Of a stretch of DNA of 64,000 bases, positions 51,400-63,867 are shown piece by piece. The stretch spans positions 1 through 64,000 of the forward strand of contig VXAA01005241.1 in assembly GCA_013399115.1 (NCBI GenBank), written 5' to 3'. The DNA comes from Anseranas semipalmata. Its lineage: Eukaryota; Chordata; Aves; Anseriformes; Anseranatidae. How positions within the stretch are numbered: the stretch's first letter is position 1; each line of letters starts with the position of its first letter. The notes under the pieces are model-generated. The model ran no database searches, had not been told where the DNA came from, and was given only the letters and a program-made list of their open reading frames with translations. The position numbers and the translations under genes were made by a program.

Positions 51400-52150
51400 T
51401 AGTGCTCGGCGGAGACACACTCAGCTGTTGGAAAATGGAAATTAACTTTTGAAAATGAGGTAACAAAATCTGCTGCTCTTGCATAATTGGTTTTCTCATC
51501 ACTTCATACAAGCACAGGCAATGTTTACCAACGTGATGCTGAAGGATGCAAATATTTGCTCCACAAACAATAGGTGGGCCTTTAAAGATACCGGTTGTTG
51601 AAGCTCTTGAAGATCGCTGATTAGGGCTTGTGTGCCCATAAAAGTGCAGAGATTAGAAAGAAGGCTTGCAAATGTATTCATAATGAGAAAGGGGAAAGGG
51701 GTTGTGTTTGGGACATGATTAGCTGGTAATCAGTAAAGAACAAACTGATTATTAGCTGTTCAATTCTTGTCAGTCTTAGGGGATTCCACTCAGTGGCCTA
51801 ATTAAACTGAGCCTGAAGTCCTCACATCTCCATTCAGTGGCAATTTCATTATAATATTCAGTTCTTTGCATGAGCTTTGCCTTCCCACTCTTTAATCATA
51901 TGTTTTGCATTTGTGTAACACCTTCCTTGATTAGTTTCTCTACAGGATTAACTTATGATAACTGCATGGCTTATGAAAGCAAATGTCACGTATAAGACAA
52001 TCCAGATATTAGAATTTATTATCAACACTGGAATTAAAAAAATCAACTAACGTAAACATTTTTAATTAAGATTTTCATCAGATGGAAAACCATTAGCTCT
52101 TAAAAAGCTAATAATCTCTAGATGACAAAGTCTGTTTTAAATGGCTGGAA
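51400..52150. promoter_or_regulatory. Candidate conserved non-coding element
   Basis: This is about 750 bases of complex, repeat-free sequence with many homeodomain and POU-like words: GATTAGCTGGTAATCAG near 51717, CTAATTAAACTG at 51799-51810, TTTTGCATTTG near 51903, and TTTTTAATTAAG at 52059-52070. The 60-codon minus-strand frame at 51499-51681 has no recognisable domain. The texture suggests a developmental enhancer, but this is inference from composition and motif density only. Confidence 0.3.
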
Positions 52151-52719
52151 TAGTCCATGGCCACAAATACTAATGTGTTTGGTTGACTCTAAGCAGACAG
52201 CCACAAAACTGAACTAAGGACCTCATCACTACAGCCCAGCTGAAGGACCATATGGTGCAGTAGACAAGACTCAGTATGGCTGGGCTATCACTTTTCCAGC
52301 AGAGGGCCTATGGCACACATATACAAAATATTTTACCAAGAAAGATGGATGAACTAGTTTGGATTTGGACTATTACAAATATTTCACTATTGCTAGAAGT
52401 TTGCTAATATTTAAAAGACAACTTGGATTTTTCCACCTCAATTATTTTATATCTCTGCCTCATCTGCACTTTCTATTTGTTCATGGAACCTGGAAATGAC
52501 AAACTGTGTTAAGGAATGAAGATTTGAGGATGTACATTTAACCATGACAGATGTATGAAAATTGGAAACTTTAAGAGAGAACTTTTACTCTACCTCTTAT
52601 TTGAATATTATGAAACTTTTTATGCAAACCTAACATATACTGGTGGTTTTTAATTCATGACAGTACAGTTACTTCTGTTTCTTAGTTTTTTGAAACAGAT
52701 GACAATTTAGAAGAAGAAG

Positions 52720-52764
52720 CGGAAGGGAAGGGAAGGGAAGGGAAGGGAAAGGAAGGGAAGGGAA
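52720..52764. repeat. (GGGAA)n purine microsatellite
   Basis: About nine GGAAG or GGGAA units, with one AAGGA variant, form an uninterrupted 45-base purine tract, preceded by GAA units. Such mirror-symmetric purine tracts can adopt triplex structures and are prone to slippage. It lies about 400 bases upstream of the 730-bp duplication. Confidence 0.95.
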
Positions 52765-53136
52765 TCTTCCCATGGAGGCATAAGCAAGGATTTAGAAGTA
52801 TTTGCCAGATACTAAGGATATATATATTTTTTTGCAATCAAGTTGATTGCTGTTGTTGAATTCAAGGGGTTTTGTTAAACCAAAAGTTGGGATGGGGAGC
52901 GTAACCTGACACAGAGCCACTGCTATGTATACTGGCTATAAAATATATATCCTAACTTCCACTTTTCTTTAGAGAAGAAAAAGAAGGAGAGAGGTTATAT
53001 AAATATATACTCTGTATATTACAGTACCAAGTAGAAAAGCATATCAGTTAGACTGAAAGAGTTCACTGTGGGGAGCGGAAGATGACAGAAATAGTTGTGA
53101 CAGAACTAGTTCTATAGTGTCATTTCCTAGAACTGT
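52765..53136. other. Unique AT-rich DNA, no gene seen
   Basis: A short stretch between two simple repeats with TATATA patches near 52820 and 52945. Nothing else was recognised. Confidence 0.6.
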
Positions 53137-53164
53137 AAAAACAAAACAAAACAAAACAAAAAAA
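53137..53164. repeat. (AAAAC)n microsatellite
   Basis: About four ACAAA units are followed by an A run, ending three bases before the first copy of the 730-bp duplicated unit. Confidence 0.93.
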
Positions 53165-53166
53165 CT

Positions 53167-53896
53167 GTAAAGACTTGGAATGAGTTCTTTTTATTTTTTT
53201 CTTTGTTTTCTGTGTTGGCATATTTTTATTCTACATTCTTACTCTAAAATGTATCATTCATTCACACTAGACAATTTTGAATGAAGGTTTTAAAAAGTTG
53301 TAACTCTTAGCGAAGTCTCAAAGCATTTCTGTAGTTAGCAATTGTTGTTACTTTCATTGTTTTAGCAAGGAAATCAAGGCATATGCTAAATGTTGAACAG
53401 TGGCAAAGCAAAGATATGAGAGCCAGGAGTTCTGCTTCCCTTGATGCCATTTTATCTACTCTTTTTCTGCTCCAAGTGTGATTTTTAGCAGGAAAATTAA
53501 AAAAAAAAAAAGCTTCAGAAAAAGATATATAAGGGAATTAAAACATTTCATAAGGATTGGGAGAACTCCTAGACGACAGCATACATTTCCATAGAAGAGT
53601 GAAAGGAACATTTCTGCTGATACGATGGTAATTCATGCTTCTGTTTTCAGATCTTTTATATGTATGTATAATAATATAATAAATATTGTTATATATATTT
53701 TATATGTATATATAATAACAATGACGTACACAAACAGTGCAGAGAGCTGTCACTGGTTTGACCACTACAAAGATTGCATAGTCAGTCCAAGCTAGCAATA
53801 CGAGAAACTGGTACTAGTTTAGCTGACATATTGGTAGGGCAACACCGACGTTTATTTCAGTGTAAACAAGCTTTGAAAAAAGAAAAAAAAGAAAAA
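53167..53896 (+). repeat. 730-bp direct tandem repeat, copy 1
   Basis: Every line of this block matches copy 2 at an offset of exactly 730 bases, including the 12-A run near 53500 and the AT-rich patch near 53660-53724. I saw no difference. The copy ends in an AAAAAG-type purine tract. A small open frame at 53774-53977 begins identically to one in copy 2 (MHSQSKLAIRETGTSLADIL); it shows no recognisable domain and is not supported as a gene. Confidence 0.95.
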
Positions 53897-54627
53897 GNAA
53901 AGACTTGGAATGAGTTCTTTTTATTTTTTTCTTTGTTTTCTGTGTTGGCATATTTTTATTCTACATTCTTACTCTAAAATGTATCATTCATTCACACTAG
54001 ACAATTTTGAATGAAGGTTTTAAAAAGTTGTAACTCTTAGCGAAGTCTCAAAGCATTTCTGTAGTTAGCAATTGTTGTTACTTTCATTGTTTTAGCAAGG
54101 AAATCAAGGCATATGCTAAATGTTGAACAGTGGCAAAGCAAAGATATGAGAGCCAGGAGTTCTGCTTCCCTTGATGCCATTTTATCTACTCTTTTTCTGC
54201 TCCAAGTGTGATTTTTAGCAGGAAAATTAAAAAAAAAAAAAGCTTCAGAAAAAGATATATAAGGGAATTAAAACATTTCATAAGGATTGGGAGAACTCCT
54301 AGACGACAGCATACATTTCCATAGAAGAGTGAAAGGAACATTTCTGCTGATACGATGGTAATTCATGCTTCTGTTTTCAGATCTTTTATATGTATGTATA
54401 ATAATATAATAAATATTGTTATATATATTTTATATGTATATATAATAACAATGACGTACACAAACAGTGCAGAGAGCTGTCACTGGTTTGACCACTACAA
54501 AGATTGCATAGTCAGTCCAAGCTAGCAATACGAGAAACTGGTACTAGTTTAGCTGACATATTGGTAGGGCAACACCGACGTTTATTTCAGTGTAAACAAG
54601 CTTTGAAAAAAGAAAAAAAAGAAAAAG
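53897..54627 (+). repeat. 730-bp direct tandem repeat, copy 2
   Basis: Copy 2 starts at the N-containing junction GNAAAGACTTGG, which aligns with GTAAAGACTTGG at 53167. It ends in the same purine tract as copy 1 but then continues for another 50 bases of GAAAAAA units. Perfect identity plus a single N at the join points to an unmerged overlap of two assembly contigs. Confidence 0.95.
53898..53898. other. Single N at the duplication junction
   Basis: This is the only ambiguous base in this part of the window, and it sits exactly at the join of the two 730-bp copies. It is probably a minimal gap symbol and not an uncertain base call. Confidence 0.9.
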
Positions 54628-54680
54628 GAAAAAAGAAAAAAAAAGAAAAAAGAAAAAAGAAAAAAGAAAGAAAAGAAAAA
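54605..54680. repeat. (GAAAAAA)n purine tract
   Basis: An adenine-rich purine tract of about 75 bases has G every 4-9 bases. Its first 23 bases are also present at the end of copy 1, where that copy is cut off. Confidence 0.93.
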
Positions 54681-56351
54681 TTCCTGCATCTGCATCCTGA
54701 AAACATCCTGTATCTTCAGCTGAATGAAGAAACTCTACATATGGACATGCTGCAGATTTTCTCAGATTTATTACTTTCTCTAAACAAGTAGTTAAATCAT
54801 TCATAATTTATTTATTTTTTCCATGTCCTTTATAAAGCACAGCTATGGATGCTGAATTATTTTCTATTAAATTCTTTAACACGTTATTTATGACTAAAAA
54901 GAGTCAAATGCATATTATACAAATAAAATCTTATGCTATTGCATACACTGAAAAACTGTATTGCTTGCAGTTCTTTTCATACAGTACATCATTCCATGGG
55001 CAAATTGATTGAATGTCATCTGACCCAAAGAAATGTTGGAGTTGATCCTCAGCTGGTGTAAATCAGTGTTGTTCTTGCCCTCTCTTTTCTGCAGATTTAG
55101 CTGGAAATAGGGATGATTTGGAATGTTAATGTTGCTGCTTCTGGGAGGTTTATTGATTTGTTCTACTTCAGTTAAAAAAAAAAAAAAAAGGAAATGAAAA
55201 CTATTTGTCAGTAGAAGAAGACAGTAAGGAGAGAAGACCCTCAGCCTTCACTTGAACTCTCAGTCTGAATAACTTTAGTTACTGGTCATGCACTGGAGGA
55301 AAAAAAAAAAAAAAGCTGCTATTGGTCTTGTAAGAAGAGTAATATTCAATCATCACAAAGGCCCCTGTGAAACCATTTAAACAACTTTATTGATTTTTCC
55401 CTGGTTGGCAGTGTTTAATTCAAACAACTCCCAAGGAGTACAAGCATCACTGCGGGCAAATTATCAAGTATTCTGGCCTCTATCACTCTTTGACCACCAC
55501 TGATACAATTGCCAGTGACAAAAATGAACATTTCTCCCCCTTTACACTCTGAATTGCCCTGTGTTAAGCTAACAAAGAGAGTACAAAGTGAAGTCTGAAT
55601 CTTTGTCCTTAACTTACAGTATTGAGAAGAAAATAAATGCCCCATGTGTGTACTTTTCTCGCCAGCTACTGCAAGGATGGCAAATAATTTTTTAAAGGGA
55701 CTGAGGCTTCCTTTATGGAAACCATCCATGAATTACTATCCATGGCAATTCCTCATTAACATTTGGAAAGGACACATCTGCTCCCCTGCACATACACAAG
55801 CATCATTCAAAATAAGTACTGAGTAAGCAGTAGATCTGCCACAAAGAAAAAGTGTTAGTTTCTGCCTAGCAATTTATAGGAGCTAGTATAGTAAATAGAA
55901 AGTCCTGGGAATAAACAAGGTTGCTTGAATGCATGATGTATCTATTAAGTCAAGCTGATTTCAGCTAGGAACTCTCTTTTTCCCTTCAGCCTGTGGAGAT
56001 CTGTGCAGTGAGAATCTATCTGTTTTTACAGAAAAATGTGCCAGGTATTTTCTCCCAGCTAGCAGAAAGTGATGTTTTTTGCATATATCTTATACCCCTT
56101 AAAAAAAAAAAATCCTAAAAGACGGATAATAGAGATAATTACCTTGCCTTGCCAGTCACCTGTACAAGAGCAGTCTGACATACATAGACTCAAGGAGGAA
56201 ATGGAGGGAAGAGAATTTTACGAGCATCTTGGCCATTGCCGGAGACAATACTGTGGTTTAGAAAGAGCTTTGGTTTGATCAAATAGGTATTACGCAAACT
56301 ATGCAAACTATTTTAAAAATCTAACTTTAAATGCCAAAATCCCATAAAGAG

Positions 56352-56374
56352 AAAAAAAAAAAAAAAAAAAAAAA
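56352..56374. repeat. Poly-A run (23 A)
   Basis: One of the two longest homopolymers in the window. No retrocopied sequence was recognised immediately upstream. Confidence 0.93.
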
Positions 56375-57529
56375 GTTTCCTCTAGCCCCCAGATAAGTAA
56401 ATAAATATGGGATATAAATAAATACAAGATATGTATGATATATATATGTATGTATACGTATAAAATACACCTTGAACTCAGATACATAGGGCTATTCACA
56501 CAGTGGCCTGGGAAAAAATGAAGTTTGCATATCTGTACATGTAAGAAGCCATTTAGGTGACTTTGGAAAAATACCTTTCACTATTGAGCAGAAAACGGGG
56601 AATGCAGTAAACAGCATCTATCTAAGAATTGAAACACATCTAACATGTCTGTGAGCACACCTCCAGCCAGATACTGATGCACTCCTCTCTCCTTCTTTAA
56701 GCTGAATAAGGACTATAGTACTGGAATCAGTTAGTCTGGCTACCTTTGGATTGCTTTCCTTTCCAAGAAATAGTCCCTGGCTGAAATGATGCAGAGTGGA
56801 TCATTATCCACAGTGTTCAGTGTAAATGTTCACACTACCTATGCTCTGCCTATCATTTTTGGTCCCCATGCAGCTTTTATGTGCTGTTAAGACATATAAC
56901 ACTTCTGGGTCTCAGTTTAAAATGTCTAAGACAATGCAAGTGGGGTCCTGCAGCCACCAAACTAGTGCTTGTGGCACCATGTGTGGAGGGTATGCATTAC
57001 AAGCTCTCAGGTATGGCAAAAAGGCCTCTGTGCATATCCAAGACTGTAAACGAGTGCTTGGACAAGGGTATGGGACTGTGTAGGGTACAGACCACCAAAC
57101 CATGTAAAATGTGACATTATTTCTGAATATGTCACTTCACAGATTATAGTAAATCTGTACTGGGGGAATATCCAGAATCAACCACAAGCCAGTCTTCATT
57201 GGCACAAAGAGAATCTTATTATTAGAAGACCCTGTTTCAATGCTTTAGAAGTATGCTTTATTGACTGGCCAGAAGTGGGTTTTCCAGTGGGAACTACAAC
57301 ACTAGTTGTACAATGAAGCCAAAAAGATTTGTTTCGCTGCAGGAGAAAAACACTGGATGGACTCTGAGGACTGAGTTTCCTGAATCCCTTTTAAGGTAGT
57401 TCGAGAAGTAATATTTATGCTTTAAAGGAGTCTTTCCTCGTTGCATAGCGCCCAGTTTTATAGCATGGAATGATTTTGTAACTTAAATTGTCAACTGATT
57501 CCAATTCTGCGTTAATTTTTCAAAAGCAG

Positions 57530-57592
57530 TTTTTTTTTAAACAAAACAAAACAAAAACATATATATATTTGCATATATTTATATGCACGTAC
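57530..57592. repeat. T run, (AAAAC)n and TATATA/TGCATA tract
   Basis: Compound low-complexity sequence: T9, then three AAAAC units, then alternating TATATA and TGCATA words. Confidence 0.9.
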
Positions 57593-60550
57593 ACATCTGA
57601 ACAAGGAACATTTGAATAGGAAGGAGAAGAAACAGACATTAGAATATAAAAGGTACTCAAAAGAAACTTATCTGGTTGTCAAACATGCATTTGCAAAAAG
57701 TCCCCACCAGTGTACTTCACACAGAATAAAAACTCTGATGAGTTGAAAAGCACAGAAACCATTTGAGTCTTAAACCTTGAAAAGATGAGGATGGATGGGG
57801 AAGGGAATGATTATCATGATGTAGTGGATGCCTATAATAATAATTTGTACTTAATTTCTTCTTGTCTAAGATAAAGGGTCTAATATTGTTTAAAGAGGGA
57901 CCGCTGTAAGATCTAAACCTATATGGGAAGAAGAAAGCAATGGTAGCAACAAATTATAATCAGTTAGGATTTATAAAGATAGAGGAAGAAGCAAACCAGC
58001 AAAAAGAATAAATAAGCATCATATCAGAAAGAGCAAAAGAAGCATACATAATGTATCAAGAAATTGAAGAAAACCAGGCTTATTAACACATTAGAGCAAG
58101 ACAAGTAACAGATATTTGAAAGTGGACAAGGAGCTGAATTCCATTTCAAACTGTGACTTTGGGAAAGGACTTTTTGGTGAAAAGGTGTTTCAGTTCACAA
58201 TAAGTAACTAACTAAGGCAGCATGAAATGTAGTTTTTGATGAATACATTTTGGGACATAGTTGGGAAATATGAATACATATTAATGACATTTATTTCATA
58301 TGTATTCTGCATGTTTACTTGGCTTCTAAGACAGCTAGCTAGCCAACACACTTCCCTTTTTGTTCTGTTCTCCACGAATTTCCTTCAACAGCTTTTCAAT
58401 AACAATTGCAATTGAATTACAAAGTTAGACTACTCAAAAAATGGGAAAAAATATTATCTTGGCATTATTTTTCAAAACAAGCAAAACACTAGTAATATTT
58501 AGAAAAGTCCTCATCACACCTATTGAATGTACTGGAGCTGCAATCAAAAGAAGAAAATAGAGAAAAAATCTTAAATGTGACAATGTGACACAAAGTTACT
58601 AAAGGAAAGCAATTTTGAATTAAATAGAATTTGAATTTAAGTTTGAATGTGATAGTCAACCAGACATAATTGACTGCAGGACTGCAAAAATGATACTTTA
58701 AAAATAACCCTGAGTTCTGGGAAAGTGTCTTGTGAGGTATGACCTGTTGAAGCTACTTCCTGTCTCTAAATTGTTTTGAATTTCATTAGTGTTTCCACTC
58801 CAACATTTTTTATCTACAAAATTTACTGTGACATCTCATCAATGTCTTACTTTTTATTCTTTGTTACTTGTACATTTAAATAACAAGATCATGGTATAAT
58901 GTTGTTAATTCACACGGATAATGAGAGACTCAGTGCTAATTAATGCATTTTTTGAATGAGCAAACATGTCAAGAGACATTATCAAATCCAAGGACTACTC
59001 CATTTATTGCAGTTAGTTTAATTCTAATTATTTACGACAATTCTTCAAAATTTGTTAGTAAATCTACTGTATTACTTATACAAATGTAAAAGTAATGATG
59101 TCTGTTGGAACTTCCATTTGTATGATTTGATAGTGTATCTTCTCAGAATGATGGAGGTGAAAATGAGTGAAATTCCACAATGTAACAAAAGAAAACCCTG
59201 AAATGCCTTTAAGAGTGATATTGAAGATACTTCAAAGAACTCAGTAACCCCAAATTTTTATTTTCAAGTTCTCTTCAAGGCAGAGAAATTTTTGAGGCTT
59301 GCTTTCTTAAAATTATTAGAGCACTTCAGTAGAACCAAGCCCACCTGGAAGTCTGGACTTGGCTTTCTGAAATTGTGTAGGAGATGGACTGCAGCTGATG
59401 TATGTTTTGTATTTGTTTTAAGCACAATGTTACTTCTTAACCCCTAGGAAATTCTCTATTTTCTACTGTGATTCTGTGTATAAACAATATAAAGGTTTTC
59501 ATTTTTTTTAATGCATCTTGAATTCCAACAGAAAGTTAATATTAAAGATAACAAAAATCTGAAAGAGACTATATAAAGACAAAAGGAACAGAACCACCAA
59601 CTTCTGAAAGACAAAAAAGAAAGTGATGATGGATGAGAAAGGCATTTGTTCTCAAAAGACACTTTAGAAATAAAAGTTTGTGGTATCTCTGCATGGAGGC
59701 TTTTAAATGGGTTTATAAAAGAAAATACTATTTTATAGTTCAATATGCTGCATACTTGAACTTCTTTTCCCAGATGGGATGCTACAAGGGCTATATGCTG
59801 ATGGGCAGTTTTGCCTAAGCAAAAGGTAATTATCTTTCCTAAATTAAGAATTTCTGAGTGAGAAATGTGGGAGTTCAATGATGGAATCTAGAGGCACTGA
59901 GCTTAGGATAAATGTTAGAAATAAGCTGAAAGTGTCTGTTATTGTCACTGCTACACTGCTTTCTATTACTTCATTATGGGAATTATTTAAGTAGACAACT
60001 CAAGAATCATCTGGTCATTTTTAAAGGAAGAGTATTTATATCTTCCTGTCTCTCTGCTGTGATCTTCGCCTCCAGGCAGTATTACCTTAATGTGCTTTAT
60101 TTGGAGTTACCCTTGAAAACCATTTACAGATTGCAACTAATGTTGAATGCAGCAGCATGACTGCTCAAGGACCTTTTTGCTGCAGGACTCATGTAAACTC
60201 AACTGTCTATTATTCAAGGTGCGTATTCAAGGTCTTGTTATAAGTATTTAGAGTCTCACAATCTCTCTTTCATTCTGACCTCAACTTTGAAACAAGTGAG
60301 GGCTGGAATTTGTAACTGTCCACCACAACTACCTTTTCAGATAAATTCAACTTTTTTTCAGCAGAGAGAAGAAAAACAGATTTAATTGCCTGTAATCTTC
60401 AGTGAATTGTTAAAAAAAAAAAAAAAAGTTTGACAAAAGAAAAAAAAAGCTATGTCATATGAAGAGCCTTTAAAGGAGGCAGTGAGAGAATTTCCCCATT
60501 TTAAAAAAGCATTGGGAACTCTTCCCTCCACCTCTCCCTCCCACGCCCCT

Positions 60551-60573
60551 AAAAAAAAAAAAAAAAAAAAAAA
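60551..60573. repeat. Poly-A run (23 A)
   Basis: Twenty-three consecutive A are preceded by a pyrimidine-rich stretch (CCCTCCACCTCTCCCTCCCA, 60524-60543). No source element is recognised. Confidence 0.93.
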
Positions 60574-60650
60574 GGCTAAGCATAATTCTGGCATTATAGG
60601 AGCAAGACAGTAAGAATTAGGTAAAATAGAGGGCTGCAGAGAGACACAGT

Positions 60651-60688
60651 AAAAAACAAACACACAAACAAACAAACAAACAAAAAAC
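60651..60688. repeat. (CAAA)n microsatellite
   Basis: About seven CAAA units with one CACA interruption. Confidence 0.95.
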
Positions 60689-62989
60689 TGTGATTACCTG
60701 CCATCTCAGAAACTGGGGTTTGGCAGAGAGGATTCCAGAAATCACTGAAGATTCTCTGAGCCCCAGCAATACTGTAGCCATATCCTTAATATCTAGGGAA
60801 GTAAAAGTAAAAGTGAAAAAAAACAAAAAAGTAAAAGTAAAAGAAAGTAATATTTAGGGCTGCTGGATGTCTGCATAACGTCGAGTTCCCTCTTCACTAT
60901 ATACCTGACTGTGTTTATATTTCCTTCCACCTCAAAAACAGAACAGAACAAAACAAACAAACAAGAAAACCAGTCCCACCTGACAACTCATATATATTAC
61001 TTCCAATGTCATACACACACTGAAGAATAGTTTGATCTGAAGTAGCAGGCCTATAATTTAGAAGGACAGAAAAGACGGTATGTACCAAAATGGACAGAAG
61101 AACAGGATTAAGCAAAATTTAGGAAGAATAAGAAGGAGGCGTGTTGGTTTCAGACCCTTAAAATGGTAAAGGAAAGGAATCATATTGAATCTGTACTTAA
61201 GACAGACTCAAAAGTCATGATACCTCAGCAAAGCCAGGGGAATTCCCTTAAACCATCAGTTACATGAAAAAAAATGGATTGGTATGAAACAAGGAACTTT
61301 TTTTTAGTGTGTAGCACTTCTCAGTCTATTAGAAAAAATGAAACATTGTTTGAGCTTCCCTTTAAAAGTTAAGCACCCATGCCTGTATAATGATGGTGAT
61401 TTGATGGCTAGTTAAGAAACCTCTGCTTATCCGTGTCCTGACAATTTCTGTGTTCACATAGTGTCAGTCATTTTTGATATTTCTTTAGAAAGCTTCATGA
61501 GCTGTGACAGAGTTGCTGAGCATGAGCAGGTGAGCTCTTCGAGACATGTCCTGCCCCCAGCTTTGCAAGATGGCAACGGAGAGAGAATAAAAGTTGCATG
61601 CTCATGGGCCTCTCATGCTGGACAGTTTTTACTGTTAAATAGCATAAAAAGACTCTTATCAAAAAGTCTATGAAAGGGGAACATCAAACATCTGCAAACA
61701 CATAAGTTATGACTTTCTTTAATCCACATATGAATCCTCTGAGATAAATATATATCCCTCTCTGCAGCATCACTGCAGTATCATGTGTTATCTCCATTGA
61801 GTCACCATCTACAGCTCATCACAGAAAGAGGCTTGAGAAGAGTCTGTTTGTATTGTATATTGACTTGCTTGTATAGCCCTGTCACAGTAGGGTCCTGGGC
61901 ATTACTGAGATTTCCAGGAACTATTGTCATATTATATCATTGTCCTCTTCATCATCAGGGTTCTTACTAAAGGAGAATAGCAAAACATTTACTGATTAAA
62001 AAGAAAAACTCCTAACTGATCCCTAAAGCAAGCTAAGTACATAGATAAGAAAATTTTGCATAGTTAATGCAGTTGTTTTTTAATTTTGATATCTTTCTTT
62101 TTGTATCCTTTTTACCAGCATACCCATATTCTATATACAAATATATACATTTAATTTTAAGCAGAACCATGATTATGCAAAGAAGTAAATAAATACCATC
62201 AAGTACACATTACAACATTTCTAGCAAATTATAGGTTGGCAAAATAAAAATAGTTCTCCTTTGAAAATGTAGGTGCTGTAATTCTCCTTTCTGTTTTGTT
62301 TTGAACTCTTTCCTCCCCACAGAATTTGTGATGGACAGCTGGTGGTAATGGCTATGTTGATTACAGGTGGGCATTGCATTAAGTTTAAAGATGTTACTTG
62401 TTTTGATGAATATAACTCAAAGCTTGATTTCCTAAACTAAAATATTAATGCCTAGCATGAAAGCGTCTCTGCAAAGTCTGATGGTTGGGGCCCACAGTGA
62501 GGAACCTGGAATTACTTTCCTTGCTAAGAGTGCAATCCTGCTGGTGCCAGGACCCAGGAAATAGGGCTAGCTGCTCAACCACATCAAAGTCTTTCCATGC
62601 CCAAGCTGCAGCACTGTGCATGATAAACATTCATTTTAAAATTGCAACAGTTTGTTTTTTTTTTTCCATCATTTTTTTTCAACATACCAGGAAAGGGTAA
62701 AATCCAGAAAGCTGGGTATAGTATGTCACTGATGCAATGACTTTGTGTTCATAAAGTTACTGCTTTGTCTCATTTGCTTGTCCTGCCTTTTTAACTTTAC
62801 AAAGCTGGTTGTTCATTTGAGTCTTGCTTCCAGTAAGGGTCATGAGATCATTTGCCTTGATTAGCCACTGGCATGCTGTTAATGGAACAAAAGCACATCT
62901 GCACAGCACATCTACACTGCACTGTTTGCAGTTCATTTTGAGATTCTCCAAGCTAGTGGTGAGCAAACTCTAGTCAATGCAGTGCATCT

Positions 62990-63140
62990 CTGCCAACATT
63001 ATATATACATCTGAGAGGCCTTTAGCTTCACAGCGTGTCCCACCTCAGCTAATTAACCCTGTTATTCAGCAGCGCTTGGCTGCTACACTGTAATGACGCA
63101 GCTATAGCCCTCCTCAAGTGTGCCTGGTTCATGAGTACTT
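62990..63140. promoter_or_regulatory. Candidate conserved non-coding element
   Basis: Compact, complex sequence with CAGCTAATTAACC at 63046-63058, followed by CAGCAGCGCTTGGCTGC (63068-63084) and a CRE or MARE-like TGACGCA at 63094-63100. It is markedly richer in distinct motif words than its flanks. A regulatory role is inferred from texture only. Confidence 0.28.
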
Positions 63141-63867
63141 GAGAATTTCTGTGCCTTCACAACCATGTATCCTTCTGCCATATCCTTTAAGTGCTATTGA
63201 TACTTAACATTACAGACAGAAGTTCACTTCCTGCTCTGAAATAGTCTTTTGCTTCTCCTAGGTGCTTCACTGGGCATTCCCCTTGATACTTCTTAAGATT
63301 AATACATTTGGTGTTACATCCCAAGAAAAACTGGATTTTAGTTTCATGCTTTTTCACAGCATTTACTACTTATCTCTGTCCTTGGTGAGAGCAATACTCA
63401 GGTTCAGATGCTGTGGGCATTGCATTTCACATCTAGTGCATTTTATAATTCAATGGAAGCAGGAAACTCCTAAGCAGAGAATGACATCAGCAGGGTGATA
63501 CACTAACAACCCAAGACACTAATAGCCCTCTGATTAAGTCTTACTGCTTCACCTTCCACAGTTACAGGTCTTTTCCATATCAGGTTGCTATTATTCACTG
63601 ACCCATTATAGCCCCTTACAACCCATCCCTACAGTGAGTCTTTGAGGTGCAAATGAGGTGCCAAGATGTGCCCAGAAGAGGATTACAAAATTCAGTGCTT
63701 CCCACAAAGCTTCCACATTGTTTTAGGTTCTTTCATTCATTTTACTGTTGCTTACATTGCAATTTGTCCTGGTTAGAAACCTGTTAGCTCTGTGGGTGAG
63801 GTACATGAGCAATGATCATGCAAGCACGCCATATGGGCCCCATCTGCTTCCAGGCAAGTAATGACAG
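63141..63867. other. Unique DNA, no gene seen
   Basis: Less AT-rich than most of the window, with no simple repeats. A 78-codon plus frame (63262-63498) has no recognisable domain. Confidence 0.6.

Larger units (their letters stand above)
54681..62989. other. Unique AT-rich DNA with long poly-A runs, no gene seen
   Basis: No exon or transposon was recognised. Poly-A runs lie at 55173-55189, 55300-55314, 56101-56112, 56352-56374, 60410-60426 and 60551-60573. A TATATGTATG patch lies at 56430-56462, a CAAA array at 60651-60688 and a doubled GTAAAAGTAAAAG unit near 60799-60845. The 140-codon minus frame at 59456-59878 and all shorter frames lack recognisable domains. Confidence 0.6.

Noticed and set aside
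53774..54791. Two frames that share the same first 41 or so codons
   Set aside because: They exist twice only because of the 730-bp duplication, and their continuation is a purine tract read as Lys and Glu.
59456..59878. 140-codon minus-strand frame
   Set aside because: Residue content (rich in Ser, Phe, Leu, Ile) follows the local AT-rich composition, and no family was recognised.
7393..60573. Poly-A and poly-T runs as tails of processed pseudogenes
   Set aside because: No gene-like sequence or target-site duplication was recognised next to any of them, and avian CR1 does not add poly-A tails.
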